47,429 nucleotides of DNA, from the IMG/VR virus record IMGVR_UViG_3300031673_000093, positions 1 through 47,429 of that record; one strand, written 5' to 3'. This DNA is from a virus. The notes below the pieces were generated by a model. It was given only the letters and a program-made list of their open reading frames with translations. It was not told where the DNA came from and ran no database searches. Positions 47,353 through 47,429 of the stretch are shown here, one piece after another. The translations under genes and the position numbers were made by a program. How positions within the stretch are numbered: the stretch's first letter is position 1; every line of letters starts with the position of its first letter.

Positions 47353-47429
47353 ATGAAAATAAAAGAAATTCCAATAGATAAAATAAAGATCTATCAGAAC
47401 ATTCGATCAAAACAAAAGGATGTTGCTAA
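47353..47429 (+). CDS. 5' end of the ParB-like gene, second copy, truncated by the window
   Basis: The first 25 codons of the ParB-like gene at 341, identical over 77 bp to the end of the window. It is the same gene seen after going round the circle, not a duplication. It starts exactly at the ATG, where the alleles rejoin. Confidence 0.8.
   Translation, partial: MKIKEIPIDKIKIYQNIRSKQKDVA

Noticed and set aside
1-47429. Integrase, attachment site or lysogeny repressor
   Set aside because: No tyrosine or serine recombinase motif and no cI-like repressor was recognised, so a lysogenic life style is not supported.
1-47429. Alternative genetic code (recoded TGA or TAG), which occurs in some phages
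   Set aside because: All large genes, including polymerase, terminase and the giant protein, read through under the standard bacterial code, and TGA, TAG and TAA all serve as stops.

Overview
The window is an almost complete genome of a tailed double-stranded DNA bacteriophage, assembled from a circular or circularly permuted molecule. It is AT-rich. Most genes are packed head to tail, often with 1-20 bp overlaps, and the standard bacterial code reads cleanly. Consensus sigma-70 promoters point to a bacterial host. Cysteine-rich surface repeats ending in GC-x-W, A-rich and weakly Shine-Dalgarno start regions, and a store of small reductive enzymes would fit a groundwater or Patescibacteria-like host, but the sequence does not prove this. 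I see no integrase, excisionase or attachment site.

The ends are informative. Bases 1-92 repeat 46573-46664, and 47353-47429 (77 bp) repeat 341-417. Joining them gives a circle of 46572 bp by one path or 47012 bp by the other. The two paths carry different alleles of one locus: the same gene with two diverged 3' halves, and an HNH endonuclease gene present only in the right-hand allele.

Forward strand, 46178-47429 and 2-12977 (early, replication and metabolism): a KOW/SH3-like protein, HNH nuclease, ParB-like protein, small coiled-coil and membrane peptides, a Cas4/RecB-like nuclease, two SAM methyltransferases (one FkbM-type), a CYTH protein, an OB-like protein with an acidic tail, a NinB-like recombination protein, a stand-alone sigma region 4-like protein, dCTP deaminase, an FAD oxidoreductase, a free-standing RapZ C-terminal-like domain, RusA resolvase, a DUF1599 protein, a ThyX-like protein with a zinc finger, a zinc ribbon, a phosphoribosyltransferase and a family C DNA polymerase.

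Reverse strand, 45924 down to 13159 (replication initiator, packaging, virion, lysis): a Cys/His protein, replication initiator-like protein, small and large terminase, portal, scaffold-like protein, capsid genes, a beta-helix protein, a coiled-coil protein, four consecutive large genes with N-terminal membrane anchors or signal peptides, connector and beta-propeller proteins, a LysM protein, a ~2023-residue polyvalent internal protein, a papain-like lysin with a peptidoglycan-binding domain, a holin and a small acidic peptide. A strong terminator at 13124-13151 separates the converging transcription units.

Regulation is concentrated at 45600-46177, where divergent promoters are interleaved with five copies of the dyad AGTTGATAACT. 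A second motif, AAAGGTCGAA, recurs 25-30 bp before the first gene of several units on both strands and is kept at identical spacing in both alleles of the end locus. Several intercistronic gaps hold strongly paired potential RNA structures: 1602-1678, 13548-13585, 35125-35268, 36882-37006, 43733-43888 between the terminase genes, and a 12-bp inverted repeat that buries the initiator start codon. These RNA elements are the least explained part of the window. All were found by eye, with no folding or database search.
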